Shown: one piece after another, positions 37,341 through 46,709 of the stretch
Layout: each line of letters begins with the position of its first letter
Numbering within the stretch: position 1 is the stretch's first letter
Source of the DNA: Sphingomonas phyllosphaerae
GTDB taxonomy: Bacteria; Pseudomonadota; Alphaproteobacteria; Sphingomonadales; Sphingomonadaceae
Direction: 5' to 3'
DNA: 64,000 nucleotides
NCBI GenBank assembly: GCA_036946405.1
Contig: JAQIJC010000001.1
Span: forward strand, 367,501-431,500
Notes under the pieces: generated by a model
What the model was told of the DNA's origin: nothing
Database searches by the model: none
The model's input: the letters and a program-made list of their open reading frames with translations, nothing else
Position numbers and translations under genes: made by a program

Positions 37341-38102
37341 ATGAGGTTCGCTCAGTATCTCGAGGGCTTCGCACCCGCAGAAGGTCTCCTCGACCTCATG
37401 CACACGACGCCCGTCGGCTTGGGAACCCGCATCTTGGTGGAGGGTAGTCTTCGACCGCGTGCCTGCACTGAATACGGCATCGACCTCGTTTATCTGTTCT
37501 ATGGCAGGCCGGCCTTTAAGCCGCTCCCTGGTCTCCATGCCAACGGTATGGATGAGATGATGCCCATGTGCCTGGTCATCGACCCTGCTCTGCTCGGGGA
37601 CGCGATCCGGATACTGCCCTTCGATAGCGGCGGCTATGGCCGATATTCGGCTCACATCGGCCCTCTTTTGACCCGGTCGGACTTCGAGCTCGGGCCTGGC
37701 AAAGGCACCCCGATGCGTCTGGTCAGAGCCTTTTTCGAAACGAACGGCAATTATTTCCGTCAACGCATGACCGCGGGTGCGACGACGATCCCCGTGTCGC
37801 ACGGCGAAGCCCGGGCCTTCGCTCGGCTCGCCAACGATGCGGCACTCGCCGACGACGATGATCGGCGCTCAACGATAGAAGTACAGATAGATCGGTCGAT
37901 CCCGCTGTCGTCCGCCCTTCGCGCGGTAGTCGGCCCCCCATCGTTGCTGTCCGATCCCGAGGTGACCGGCACGCTCGCGTCAATGCCGTCCGTCACGCAG
38001 ATCACCTATGAGACGTTTGGCCGACAACAGCCCTCCGCATATACGGCTCTCCTATACGACCACGTTCGACGTTACCTGGTCGATCAGGGAGTCATGGCAT
38101 GA
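37341..38102 (+). CDS. Unknown protein, possible ADP-ribosyltransferase-like fold
   Basis: The 253-residue protein starts at ATG 37341 just after cheB sequence ends. No firm family is recognised. The pattern LLDLMHTTPVGLGTRILVEG-LRPR followed by LVYLFYGRPAF resembles the His- and Tyr-bearing blocks of ADP-ribosyltransferase folds (as in DarT or PARP relatives), with a candidate Glu in DDRRSTIEVQ. This is weak pattern evidence. It overlaps the next gene by ATGA, so the two form a coupled pair at the left end of the island. Confidence 0.55.
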   Translation: MRFAQYLEGFAPAEGLLDLMHTTPVGLGTRILVEGSLRPRACTEYGIDLVYLFYGRPAFKPLPGLHANGMDEMMPMCLVIDPALLGDAIRILPFDSGGYGRYSAHIGPLLTRSDFELGPGKGTPMRLVRAFFETNGNYFRQRMTAGATTIPVSHGEARAFARLANDAALADDDDRRSTIEVQIDRSIPLSSALRAVVGPPSLLSDPEVTGTLASMPSVTQITYETFGRQQPSAYTALLYDHVRRYLVDQGVMA

Positions 38103-40204
38103 GCGCCGCCGCTTCCCGCGAGTTGATCGGCCTTGTCGATGCCAGCGGCATCTCCGTAGGATTCCTCGTGCCTATATTTGCCGGCGGTGGCGGGAACGCC
38201 CCCGTCGTTCAAATGCTGGACCCACAAGGTGCGATCTTCGGTTTCGAACCGTACGAAGTGCCGGACGCGCCGAAATTGCCATCTCCACCTTGGAAGGCGA
38301 CGATCGGCGATCCGGGCGTTCTCGCGTTTGCTTTCGGGCGCGACGATGTTCTGCTGGTCTCCGGTCGACACGGTTTGGACCAGCTAGCAGGCAGGATGGA
38401 AGATCCGCTGTTTGCTGATCGTCCGATGCTCGGCATGGAACTGGCTGATCTGCTAGGAAGAGGAGACCTCCGCGAGCAATTCGCAGCTGAAGTCCACTCT
38501 GCGATGGCACGATCCTCCGCCGATGCGGCGAACCGCTGGCGGGATCTCAGCGTACTCACGACCGACGTCAGGCGCGAACTCGCGTCGAAAGGGACGGCCG
38601 GCGATAAGCCCGCGAGCGCTGTCGTGGCCCGGGTTCGGAGCGGTCGGATAGAGCTTCTTGGTCTTCCACAGCAGATGTCCAGAGGCACGAGGGACGCTCT
38701 CCGGCACGCAGCGCTGACCGTGGTCGGGCGCCTCGCCCGCCTCTACCCCGCACCCGAAGCGGGTTGGCGGGTCGTCCTCAATGGCCCTCTCACCCCCGCC
38801 CCGCGAGCGCCACGGGACGCTGCCTTGCTCGTCGCGACCTGGAATGAAGATCGAGACGGGCTGAGGGGACCTTGGCCTCCGACGCCGCAACTGGTCGTGC
38901 ATCACGACGCCAGTGATCTTTTCTCAAGCAGTCCGGACGACTTCGCAAGATCCCTGGAAAACGAGGGTCTCCCGTTGTTCGTCGTGCATGATGCAAAGAA
39001 TGGCGATGCCGTGCCGAAAGCCCGGCGGGAGTGGTCCATTTCAGATGTGCACGGGATAGCAGTCGGAAGTCCGCGTGCATGCACATCCGGACGAACCCGT
39101 GAGGCGGGACGAGGGACGACCCTCATCCCGATCACCGGCATTCGCGGGGCCTCGGGTTCCGAGCGCAGCCTCGTCAACGCGATCCGTCTCGCGATCGCCG
39201 TTGAGGTCGAGCAGCGCCGCAGCGGACGGCGTTCTCTCGGCTCCCGCGTACTGCTGCGATCGCGCGTGGCGAGACCTACCGTCTCGAAAGAAACTTGGGC
39301 GGCGCTCTACGATAAAGCCTTCGGCATGGGACTGGCTCCCTGGTCCGCTCTGCGGATTATGCCCGGGATCGGGAAGGCTGATCGTCAAGACCCTGCCGCC
39401 GAAGCACTTCTAGGGGAATTGGAGCCACTCTACGGAGGGTTGATCGATGAGACGCTCAGATCGATGCCGCACACCTTCGCACTTCTGGTCGACAGCAAAC
39501 CGCGCTCTCCCAAATATGACGTCAGGCATAAGCAGGCTGTGACCCAGCTCTTGGCGCGACAGCAGTGGGGAGTTACCGACCGTGACTTCCGACGTGCCGA
39601 GGCCCAGATCTCCGTCCATGGGCGACTCGCCGAGTTCGACCTCCTCTTCGCAGGTACGGCCACACGACCGGCCGATCAGGACAGGACCGACCTTTTTCGG
39701 CTCGACTTGAGGCGCGTACGGACTGTTATGGTGACCTGTGCAGCTAGCCCCACCGCCGTTCTAGAACAGCTTACCGAGACCGGGGTGCTGCCTGTCGATG
39801 TTCGTGACCTGGTCGATTTCGATGCGGCGCATTCCAGTGCGCTGACGATCCTCGGTTCGCAACTTCGCCGCATGGTGACGGGCCTACCCTCGCGCACCCG
39901 CACGCGCTTCATCGCGTTCGCCGCCATGCAGGCGTTCATGGCAGACCGCATCTCGGGCGGAGACGCGTCCTCGCTCCTCGCCATGCTGGAAGGCGCGCGG
40001 CTTGGGCGGGAGTTTCAACTCCTCCTCCGATCGACCCGCGGTCAACCGGGTACGGCAACCTTCGAGGTGCGCACGTTCGACACGGTCGGCAATCGCTTCT
40101 CCGAGCCACGCTTCGCAGGCATCAATCGCTTTCGGATGTCCTTGGCAGCGGACGGAGCCAGCATCGACCTATCGAACCGCGGTCTTATCTCGCACGGCGA
40201 CTGA
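38099..40204 (+). CDS. Large uncharacterised protein paired with ART-like gene
   Basis: The product is 701 residues with no signal peptide, no membrane helix and no P-loop or other motif I can recognise. It is long, uninterrupted and has composition like its neighbours. N-terminal ~90 residues are glycine- and proline-rich and beta-like; a central ERSLVNAIRLAIAVEVEQRR segment looks helical; the C-terminus is beta-rich (ATFEVRTFDTVGNRF, FRMSLAADGASIDL). The start overlaps the upstream stop (ATGA), so it is made together with the ART-like protein and probably works with it. The function is unknown. Confidence 0.75.
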   Translation: MSAAASRELIGLVDASGISVGFLVPIFAGGGGNAPVVQMLDPQGAIFGFEPYEVPDAPKLPSPPWKATIGDPGVLAFAFGRDDVLLVSGRHGLDQLAGRMEDPLFADRPMLGMELADLLGRGDLREQFAAEVHSAMARSSADAANRWRDLSVLTTDVRRELASKGTAGDKPASAVVARVRSGRIELLGLPQQMSRGTRDALRHAALTVVGRLARLYPAPEAGWRVVLNGPLTPAPRAPRDAALLVATWNEDRDGLRGPWPPTPQLVVHHDASDLFSSSPDDFARSLENEGLPLFVVHDAKNGDAVPKARREWSISDVHGIAVGSPRACTSGRTREAGRGTTLIPITGIRGASGSERSLVNAIRLAIAVEVEQRRSGRRSLGSRVLLRSRVARPTVSKETWAALYDKAFGMGLAPWSALRIMPGIGKADRQDPAAEALLGELEPLYGGLIDETLRSMPHTFALLVDSKPRSPKYDVRHKQAVTQLLARQQWGVTDRDFRRAEAQISVHGRLAEFDLLFAGTATRPADQDRTDLFRLDLRRVRTVMVTCAASPTAVLEQLTETGVLPVDVRDLVDFDAAHSSALTILGSQLRRMVTGLPSRTRTRFIAFAAMQAFMADRISGGDASSLLAMLEGARLGREFQLLLRSTRGQPGTATFEVRTFDTVGNRFSEPRFAGINRFRMSLAADGASIDLSNRGLISHGD

Positions 40205-40489
40205 ACGGCCGTAGCCTTCATGTCGTGCACCCCAATGACTCCTTATTTCGCGTATTGGCTCCGGCTTTCGGTCTGACCAACGTGAGATCGACGAAAGCTC
40301 CCAAACGTCGCAGCCTTGCAGCCGATGTTGATTGCTTCAGTCCGCCACGCTGCCGGGTTCGGCGCTCTTTGTCTCCAATGCCGCACTGCGATTTGCAAGG
40401 CGATCTTGCCTACCTCAGCGAACTTATGCACCTTGTACGAAATTTCGAATCGCGGGGGCGCTGGATTTCGTAATCGGTTGGGGGAAAGC

Positions 40490-41518
40490 ATGAGGAAGGG
40501 TTTTCTACTTGCTCTAACGGCGGCTGTATCTGGTTGCGCGCGCATACCACCGGTCGACTTCAGCTATTACCCCGCCAAGGGATCGGCGGCCGTCGCGGTG
40601 ATCCAGTCCTATGACTGTTCGGCTGACAAGAAGCGGTTGGTGGTCGCCACCACTCCACCGGTGGTGACGACGCAGTATGTCGCGGATCACGACAACGGTC
40701 CTTGGACCGTGGAGATCAGCAAGGCGCAAGCTGATCTCAATGACACCGACTTTTCGATCTCCTTCTACGACGATGGGCGTCTCAAGGGGGTCAACTCGGT
40801 ATCCACCGGTCAGGGGGAGGCGCTGCTCAAGGGCGCTATCAGTCTGATCGGTGCCGTGCTTCCGCTCGTCGGCGGCACCGGCGGCGAAGCCCCAGACGCC
40901 GATTTGCCGGAATGCGCCATCATCGCCAACTGGGGCAAGGGAAAGCCGGTCACGCTGATGTTCAGTGCTGCGATCGACTTCTCCAAGGACCGTGACTCAG
41001 GGCCGATCAACCTGAACGTCAGCTCCGACGGAAAGCGGCTGCTCGAGGAGCTTGGCGCCAAGGGGACCGTCGTCGCGCCTCAAGTCATTCTGACCGCCAA
41101 GACGAACCCGATCCTGCCGGCGATCGGAATGGTCAAGAAGGAGGATGGCTTCATCCCTCTGAAGCTCCAGAAGGTGCTGCCGGGCCTTTTGGAGGTTACG
41201 ATAGATGGATCTGCGATCTGGGCCGGAGCCGTCCTCGTTCCAACGGCGGAATGGTACGATCTGCCCATTCCAAAGGCGGCCCTTTTCGGGAAAACGAGCA
41301 TGGTGCTGGACGTCGCCGAGTCGGGTGTCGTCACGAAGGCGCAGTATGCCAGTACCAGCGGCGCACCGGGGGCGCTCAACGTCTTGAACTCAGCGGCGAC
41401 CGCAGCCACCCCTGACAGTGCGGCCACCAAGGCGGCGGAGCTGAAGGGACAGGCCGACCTGATCGTGCAATCGCAGCGATTGGCTCGGTGCCGTGCGCAG
41501 CCAGATCAGTGCCAATAG
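40490..41518 (+). CDS. Predicted lipoprotein of unknown function
   Basis: From ATG 40490 (GGGGGAAAG upstream) the protein starts MRKGFLLALTAAVSGCAR, a signal peptide with lipobox VSGC, so it is probably lipid-anchored. The ~340-residue body has an alternating strand pattern, a short hydrophobic segment (AISLIGAVLPLVGG) and ends in an alanine-rich helix with CRAQPDQC. No family is recognised. Its end overlaps the start of the papain-like protease gene, which suggests co-translation. A longer frame from 40316 is not supported by a ribosome site. Confidence 0.72.
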   Translation: MRKGFLLALTAAVSGCARIPPVDFSYYPAKGSAAVAVIQSYDCSADKKRLVVATTPPVVTTQYVADHDNGPWTVEISKAQADLNDTDFSISFYDDGRLKGVNSVSTGQGEALLKGAISLIGAVLPLVGGTGGEAPDADLPECAIIANWGKGKPVTLMFSAAIDFSKDRDSGPINLNVSSDGKRLLEELGAKGTVVAPQVILTAKTNPILPAIGMVKKEDGFIPLKLQKVLPGLLEVTIDGSAIWAGAVLVPTAEWYDLPIPKAALFGKTSMVLDVAESGVVTKAQYASTSGAPGALNVLNSAATAATPDSAATKAAELKGQADLIVQSQRLARCRAQPDQCQ

Positions 41519-42081
41519 ATCGATCGCATATTCCCGATTGGCTCGGTCCGATCATCGAGGTCGCCGGTCCGCCCAACATCCTGCTCGACGTACGCGTGGG
41601 TCGGCCTTTGCAGGCCCGCATGCCTCCGCAGCGACTTTCAAACTGGTGTTGGGCGGCGACGACATCGTGCATTCGCGACTTCTACGGTGAAAAGGATGCG
41701 GGCGAACCGTGCGAGATAGCCACTGCTTGGCTCGGTTTTCCGTGCTGCCCGCCGGATGCGGATGCGTCACCGAACAACAAGAACAGACAGTACGACCTTA
41801 GCAGAGCCCTAGGCAAGAACATCGCGAAGGTGACAGGACCGGCCGACTTCGACACCGTCAAGAATCAAGTGCTCGCCAAACGACCACTCTGCTGCGTGAT
41901 CCGTTGGCCTAGCGGTGACCAACACTTCAATGTTATAGTCGACTTCGATGAGAAATCCGGGGAAGTTCTAGTAAGAGATCCAAAGTTTGGTGAGTGCCAA
42001 ATTCCCATTGATGAGTTCAGTTCGCGCTATCGCGGAACCGGCAAATGGATGCACACCCTACTTACGCAACCGAGGCCATAA
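41488..42081 (+). CDS. Papain-like cysteine protease (C70/C39-like)
   Basis: The active-site block MPPQRLSNWCWAATTSCIRD carries the Q...NWCWAA pattern of papain-fold peptidases such as the C70 (AvrRpt2-like) family, with the nucleophile Cys. The catalytic His is in SGDQHFNVIVDFD and the Asn/Asp in VLVRDPKFG. At 197 residues it is a single catalytic domain with no signal peptide. GTG 41488 is used; GTG 41509 is an alternative. It overlaps both the lipoprotein gene and the next gene, giving a compact three-gene set. The target is unknown. Confidence 0.72.
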   Translation: MPCAARSVPIDRSHIPDWLGPIIEVAGPPNILLDVRVGRPLQARMPPQRLSNWCWAATTSCIRDFYGEKDAGEPCEIATAWLGFPCCPPDADASPNNKNRQYDLSRALGKNIAKVTGPADFDTVKNQVLAKRPLCCVIRWPSGDQHFNVIVDFDEKSGEVLVRDPKFGECQIPIDEFSSRYRGTGKWMHTLLTQPRP

Positions 42082-42662
42082 CCTTGCCGGTCGTTCCTCA
42101 CGAAACCCCCGACGGTCTGAGGGATATGGTATTGGCAGCGATCAGCAAGCGACTGCTCGCGCGAAGTATCCAAGACCTGCGCGGTCCGCTGGGGGTAACT
42201 AGCGGCATACCTAGACTCGCCCTGCCCTTCGCCGCCAGCGTGACATGGCAAAAGGCGGAGCTGGTGGCATGGGACTTTCTCGTCATCGGGAGCGAGGAAG
42301 CGATGATGGCCACTGCCATGGTGCCCCGCCAAGGGGCTGCCGCGTTCGGAGGCGTGGTTCGCGGCACCCTTCCCGACGAAGTCTTGACCATCTCCAGAAA
42401 GGCTACCCAAGTGCTTGGCGCCTCGAGATCAGCCTACCGACCCTATTTGCTCGAGGCGAGCTGGGCAGGTATGATCGCTATGGTATTCAGGTCGGACGGC
42501 GGCCGGTTCCTCCATGCTGAGATGCTTCCATCTAGGAAGCCTCAAGGCGGCTCCGTCCGTCTCGTCGGTGGCATACGATCCTTGCTTCAAACTCTTCGGA
42601 TCACCGCGCGGGAGCTGCAGGCGCACAGGGTAGATGCACATTTTGCGATCGACGAAGGCTAG
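42045..42662 (+). CDS. Uncharacterised protein downstream of papain-like protease
   Basis: This 205-residue protein begins 37 bases before the protease stop. No domain is recognised. It has mixed strands and helices, two mildly hydrophobic segments (IPRLALPFAASVTW, YLLEASWAGMIAMVF) and a C-terminal helix (RSLLQTLRITARELQAH). It could be the substrate, inhibitor or immunity partner of the protease, but that is only context. Base composition and overlap with a real gene support it as coding. Confidence 0.6.
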   Translation: MDAHPTYATEAITLPVVPHETPDGLRDMVLAAISKRLLARSIQDLRGPLGVTSGIPRLALPFAASVTWQKAELVAWDFLVIGSEEAMMATAMVPRQGAAAFGGVVRGTLPDEVLTISRKATQVLGASRSAYRPYLLEASWAGMIAMVFRSDGGRFLHAEMLPSRKPQGGSVRLVGGIRSLLQTLRITARELQAHRVDAHFAIDEG

Positions 42663-43116
42663 CAACCACCTTCGCGCTGGCAGTTGACAGTCGACGTTGC
42701 TCGGCTCTTCTTCTGGAGGGATAGACGAAGGCGAGTTCCTATAACCCGCTTGATCAGTGATCCCGGCGGTGAAATCTCCTATCTAGCGCCAATTCGTCGC
42801 GACGTCGCCGTTCGCAGGTGTCACCAGCAAGAGTGCATACGTGAAGAGACTTCGAAATACAGGCTCGATCCATCCTTTGAGTCCGCTCACGACGACGTTC
42901 CGCCGGAGATCATGTCGACAGGGCCCGACCCGGAGCATGTCCGCATCTTCAAGCAGATGCAGGCTTGCAGTCGCCACGGTCTCGTGGTCCCGGTTGGATG
43001 CGACTACATGTATCATGCAGCCGGAAAATTCAGGTCTTGCCGACTGACGACAATCGGCGCTCATTACCAGAAGCTCACCCAAGCGAAGCTGCTCTTACGA
43101 ATCAGGGAGACAGGCC
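42663..43116. other. Gap, possible poorly supported ORF
   Basis: About 450 bases lie between the 205-residue gene and the intracellular subtilase. A plus-strand frame 42684-43148 (154 residues, containing DVPPEIMSTGPDPEHVRIFK) overlaps the subtilase start and has no recognised domain or good ribosome site, so it is not called as a gene. The last bases (CAGGGAGACAGGCC) form the subtilase ribosome site. Confidence 0.35.
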
Positions 43117-44274
43117 ATGCGCAAGTACGTCATCGTTCGAAAACCTGACGCCACGCGGGGCGGCGGAGGATCTCGGGGGCTCGAGACGCTTGGAGTGGAA
43201 CGGCCGAGCCCGATTGCCTACGAGCGACTTACGGAGCGGGATGCCGCCTCGATTGCTGCGGACCCCGAAGTGGAAGCCGTCGCTCCGGCCATGCCCACCA
43301 AGCTGATCCGGCCACTTGCCGCCGACGGTTCCCTGACGACCCAGGCTTGGGGTTTGGATGCTGTTGGTGCCCGACTTTCCGGATTCACCGGACAGGGAGT
43401 CACGGTTGCGATCCTCGACACTGGGATCGACGCCTCCCATCCGGCCTTCAAGGATATGGAGCTCGAACAACGGGACTTCAGCGGCGATGGCGACGGTGAC
43501 AGGCAGGGCCACGGCACCCACTGCGCGGGAACGGTCTTCGGTCGTGATGTAGATGGAATTCGCATTGGAGTTGCACCCGGGATTCAACGCGCGCTCATCG
43601 GAAAGGTCCTTGGTGACACCGGCGGCGGCGATGCGGAGATGATCTTGGACGGGATCAACTGGGCGCTGTCGCGAGGAGCTAACGTCATATCGATGTCGCT
43701 GGGTTTTGACTTTCCTGGAATGGTCGCCAGTTGGCTCAAGGAAGACTGGCCTCCCGAACTGGCCACCTCCAATGCGCTTGAGGCCTTCAGAGTAAACCTG
43801 CGCGCTTTCGACGCCGTGATGAATTTGACGAAGGCTCGCGGCGGGCTTGGTGGTGGGGCGTTGATCGTAGCCGCGTCGGGAAATGAGAGCCGCCGCCAGG
43901 ATCATCCCAACTGGCGCATCGCAGCGTCGCTTCCGGCAGCCGCGGACGACGTAATCTCAGTCGCGGCGGTCGGTCAGGATGGCGACCGTCTTTCGGTGGC
44001 GAGCTTCTCCAACAGCAGGGCGCTGGTCAGCGCTCCTGGAGTGGACATCGTCTCCGCTCGAGCAGGAGGTGGCCTGATCGCGCTCAGCGGCACGAGCATG
44101 GCGTGTCCCCACGTGGCTGGCGTGGCTGCATTATGGTGGGAGGCGATCCAAAGGGGTGGAAGGACGCCATCTCCCACGAACGTTCGCGCGGCACTTATCG
44201 ACAAGGCCCTTCGAGACGAACTAGAGGACTACGCGGAGATCGATTTCGGGCAAGGCCTCGTCTCTGCTCCATGA
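43117..44274 (+). CDS. Intracellular subtilase (S8 serine peptidase)
   Basis: The 385-residue protein has an intact S8 triad: D101 (VAILDTGIDASHP), H132 (RQGHGTHCAGTVF) and S327 (LSGTSMACPHVAGVAAL), with the oxyanion Asn in VAASGNES. A ~65-residue N-terminal segment resembles an inhibitor-I9-type pro-region, but there is no secretion signal, so it should act inside the cell. GGGAGA precedes the ATG. It is followed 35 bases later by a CHAT protease and then a STAND NTPase. Intracellular subtilases next to such genes are typical of conflict systems. Confidence 0.88.
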   Translation: MRKYVIVRKPDATRGGGGSRGLETLGVERPSPIAYERLTERDAASIAADPEVEAVAPAMPTKLIRPLAADGSLTTQAWGLDAVGARLSGFTGQGVTVAILDTGIDASHPAFKDMELEQRDFSGDGDGDRQGHGTHCAGTVFGRDVDGIRIGVAPGIQRALIGKVLGDTGGGDAEMILDGINWALSRGANVISMSLGFDFPGMVASWLKEDWPPELATSNALEAFRVNLRAFDAVMNLTKARGGLGGGALIVAASGNESRRQDHPNWRIAASLPAAADDVISVAAVGQDGDRLSVASFSNSRALVSAPGVDIVSARAGGGLIALSGTSMACPHVAGVAALWWEAIQRGGRTPSPTNVRAALIDKALRDELEDYAEIDFGQGLVSAP

Positions 44275-44309
44275 GCAGCAGCTAGTCAGACCTAAGAGGA
44301 TCGGATGAC

Positions 44310-45563
44310 GTGGGATCGGAACGGTATCGACGGGAACTTGCCACACTGACGAAGAACATCGGCAAGCTCCGTTCCGAGATCGCCAAGCATGAGGAGAAGG
44401 TTCTCGCTGCTCGCTCCAGAGTCGCGAGACTTCGCGCGTCCGAACAGCGGACGTCCTCGAAGGCAACCAAGGACAGCTATCGTCGGCAAGCCGATACGGA
44501 TGACAAGAAAGCTGCCGCCGTGGAGAGGGTCATCGGTACGCTAACAGCCAATCTCGCAGAATTGCTTACCAAGCAGGGACAAAAGGAAGAGAGCCTTCGG
44601 ATTGCCGAGCGGACGGAGCAGAAGATACGTGATCGCGACGCGGACGCACTCGCCCGCAAGGAGAAGGCAGCGGAGATGGCTCGCGAAAGGGCCGAGAAAA
44701 CGCGACAGGCCAATGAGAAGGCGTTGCAGCGGAGACAGGATCGCGAGAATCTCCGGAGGCGACGAACAGACTTGGAGCACGCTCGAGAGATAGGTCGACT
44801 TTCAAGCAAAACCGTCCGTCACATCCTCGTTCGTCCTCCCGAACCGGATTTGCTCCGGATCCTTTACCTGACCGCTAGTCCCGTCACCCATGGGCTTGAG
44901 CACTTGCGCGTCGATGTGGAGGTCAATCATGTGTTGAAAGCTTTGCGTTCCGCCAAGCACGCAAGGCTCATCGACTTTCAGCACCGTCCCGCCGCCACGG
45001 TGCAGGATCTCACCGATGGGCTCAACGACGTGCGACCGCACGTGGTCCACTTTTCCGGTCACGCCGGCGATGGCCTTCTATTCGACCGGGCCGATTGCCA
45101 AGGAGCCGCCGACCAGCTCCTGCGGTACGAAGCCGTGGCAAACCTGCTGGAGGCTACGGATCAGAGACCGAAGCTCGTAGTATTAAACGCCTGCGACACG
45201 GTGCGCGGGGTCGAGCGTCTGCTCGAGGTCGCACCTGTAGTGATCGCTACGAGCGACGCAATTGGCGATGCTGCTTCAACGATTTTCGCCGTCAACTTCT
45301 ACGCCGCTATAGCAGCTGCTCAGAGCATCGGCCATGCCGCGGATCAGGCTCGCGAGATGGTGGCCTCCGCGCTGCAGTTGGGCCGCGATATGCTCACCGT
45401 CGCGACGGCAGAAGGCGTGGACGCCAGAGCAGTCACACTGATCCGACCCGCAGATAAGCCGCGATGCAAGTCGAGGAAACTTTCGACTGCGATCCTGCTG
45501 ACTGACACGTTTCTCAAGGGCGACAATGGGCTCTCTGAGGTGCAAGAGGTGAAGAGGTTTTGA
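44310..45563 (+). CDS. CHAT (caspase-like) protease with N-terminal coiled coil
   Basis: Residues ~5-165 form a long charged coiled coil (KNIGKLRSEIAKHEEKVLAA, AEMARERAEKTRQANEKALQ). Residues ~185-395 match the CHAT domain: LRILYLTASPV, the catalytic His in HVVHFSGHAGDG (near 252) and the catalytic Cys in LVVLNACDTVRG (near 294), then the APVVIATSDAIGD and FYAAIAAAQS blocks. CHAT proteases act in bacterial immune pathways, including Craspase and gasdermin loci. It starts at GTG with AGAGGA upstream, directly after the subtilase. The coiled coil may be its sensor or oligomerisation part. Confidence 0.87.
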   Translation: MGSERYRRELATLTKNIGKLRSEIAKHEEKVLAARSRVARLRASEQRTSSKATKDSYRRQADTDDKKAAAVERVIGTLTANLAELLTKQGQKEESLRIAERTEQKIRDRDADALARKEKAAEMARERAEKTRQANEKALQRRQDRENLRRRRTDLEHAREIGRLSSKTVRHILVRPPEPDLLRILYLTASPVTHGLEHLRVDVEVNHVLKALRSAKHARLIDFQHRPAATVQDLTDGLNDVRPHVVHFSGHAGDGLLFDRADCQGAADQLLRYEAVANLLEATDQRPKLVVLNACDTVRGVERLLEVAPVVIATSDAIGDAASTIFAVNFYAAIAAAQSIGHAADQAREMVASALQLGRDMLTVATAEGVDARAVTLIRPADKPRCKSRKLSTAILLTDTFLKGDNGLSEVQEVKRF

Positions 45564-45797
45564 GGATGGAAGTCGATTCGCAGGAGAGTTTCGCTGGTCG
45601 CTAGGAGTGCGATCCAGCTATATCGCCGCCGCAGTCCCGAGCCTGCAATGATGCGACGAAAGAGGAAAACGGCGATCGTAAATCACCTATCTCTCTGAAC
45701 TCCGTGCTGGGGCCCCTGATACGTAGGGTGATCACGTTCAAAATCTCACTTCTCAGACCACCCATGTCCTTCAATGTTTCCGACATAGGCTCAATAA

Positions 45798-46709
45798 ATG
45801 GACACGTCCAAATCTATCGACATCGATCAAAAACGCGGACTCTGCGGCGTCAAGCCGCACATCTGGGCGCAATCGGGTGAGTTTCCTCTCCGACTTCTTT
45901 CTGATCGTCACTTCGAAATTCTCTGCCGCGACCTTCTCAAAGTCCAGGCAGAGGAAACCAATCTCTATGACGAAGTCATGCTGCTTCCTTCCGGATCAGA
46001 CAAGGGCCGAGACATTCTGCTGCTGGGCCCGAACGGCACTCACGCGATCGTACAATGCAAGCGGTTGGCGACGAACCTCTCGAAGGATCAGATCCTCGGC
46101 GAGATAATTAAGTTCGGCCTGCATGCAGTAAGGGACTGCAGTATTTTCCCAATCGGCGAGAAACCAGAATACCGCTTTTGGACTGCAACAGGCATCTCCA
46201 AGGCGGCCGCAAAGCTCTTCGAATCCGAACATGCATGGCATGAGGCCCTCAGCAGCGGAGGGCGCGCGCTGATAAATGCCACACGCAACAAGTACGTAGC
46301 GCTGTCATCTTCCGGATCGCCGCCAACCGATGAGGCTGAAAATCAGCAAGCACTCAAATTGGCGGCCCTCCTTCGTCCCGTGCACGTAGGTGCCGAACAG
46401 ATAAACCTTCTCCTCTCGCGACATGGGGATGTACGTCGGCTTCACTTCCGTAGCCCCGAAGACGGGCCTCAACGGGCCACCACGAGAGAAGTGGAGACCT
46501 TGCTGACCTCTCGGCGAGAGCGGGTTCTGAGGAAGTTGGCCGCGCACAACGATCCCTACGTGCCGCGAGAGGGCCTGCAGGAAGCGTTCGACGATTTCCT
46601 TCAATCTGAATGCCGCGGCTTCTCGCTGATCGGTGCCTCCGGCCAAGGCAAGTCCAGTTGGGCATGCAAAGTCCTGACGGATCCCCCTCCCACTACGCAG
46701 TGGAAGTGA
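45798..46709 (+). CDS. N-terminal half of Mrr-nuclease/STAND NTPase (frame-disrupted)
   Basis: The first ~130 residues carry an Mrr-like restriction nuclease domain: FEILCRDLLKVQ, SGSDKGRDILLLGPNG and AIVQCKRLATN, the D-x(n)-QxK active site of Mrr/Avs-type effectors. After a linker comes the P-loop FSLIGASGQGKSSWACKVL (Walker A near 285-292). The frame ends at 46709 after reading through a C5 run at 46683-46687. One extra C there would join it to the downstream frame (DPPSHYAVEV...), giving a single ~1,085-residue protein. It is a real protein with a shift, due either to phase variation, mutation or sequencing. Confidence 0.8.
   Translation: MDTSKSIDIDQKRGLCGVKPHIWAQSGEFPLRLLSDRHFEILCRDLLKVQAEETNLYDEVMLLPSGSDKGRDILLLGPNGTHAIVQCKRLATNLSKDQILGEIIKFGLHAVRDCSIFPIGEKPEYRFWTATGISKAAAKLFESEHAWHEALSSGGRALINATRNKYVALSSSGSPPTDEAENQQALKLAALLRPVHVGAEQINLLLSRHGDVRRLHFRSPEDGPQRATTREVETLLTSRRERVLRKLAAHNDPYVPREGLQEAFDDFLQSECRGFSLIGASGQGKSSWACKVLTDPPPTTQWK

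Noticed and set aside
42684..43148. 154-residue frame before the intracellular subtilase
   Set aside because: No ribosome site, no domain, and it overlaps a well-supported start; kept only as part of the gap description.
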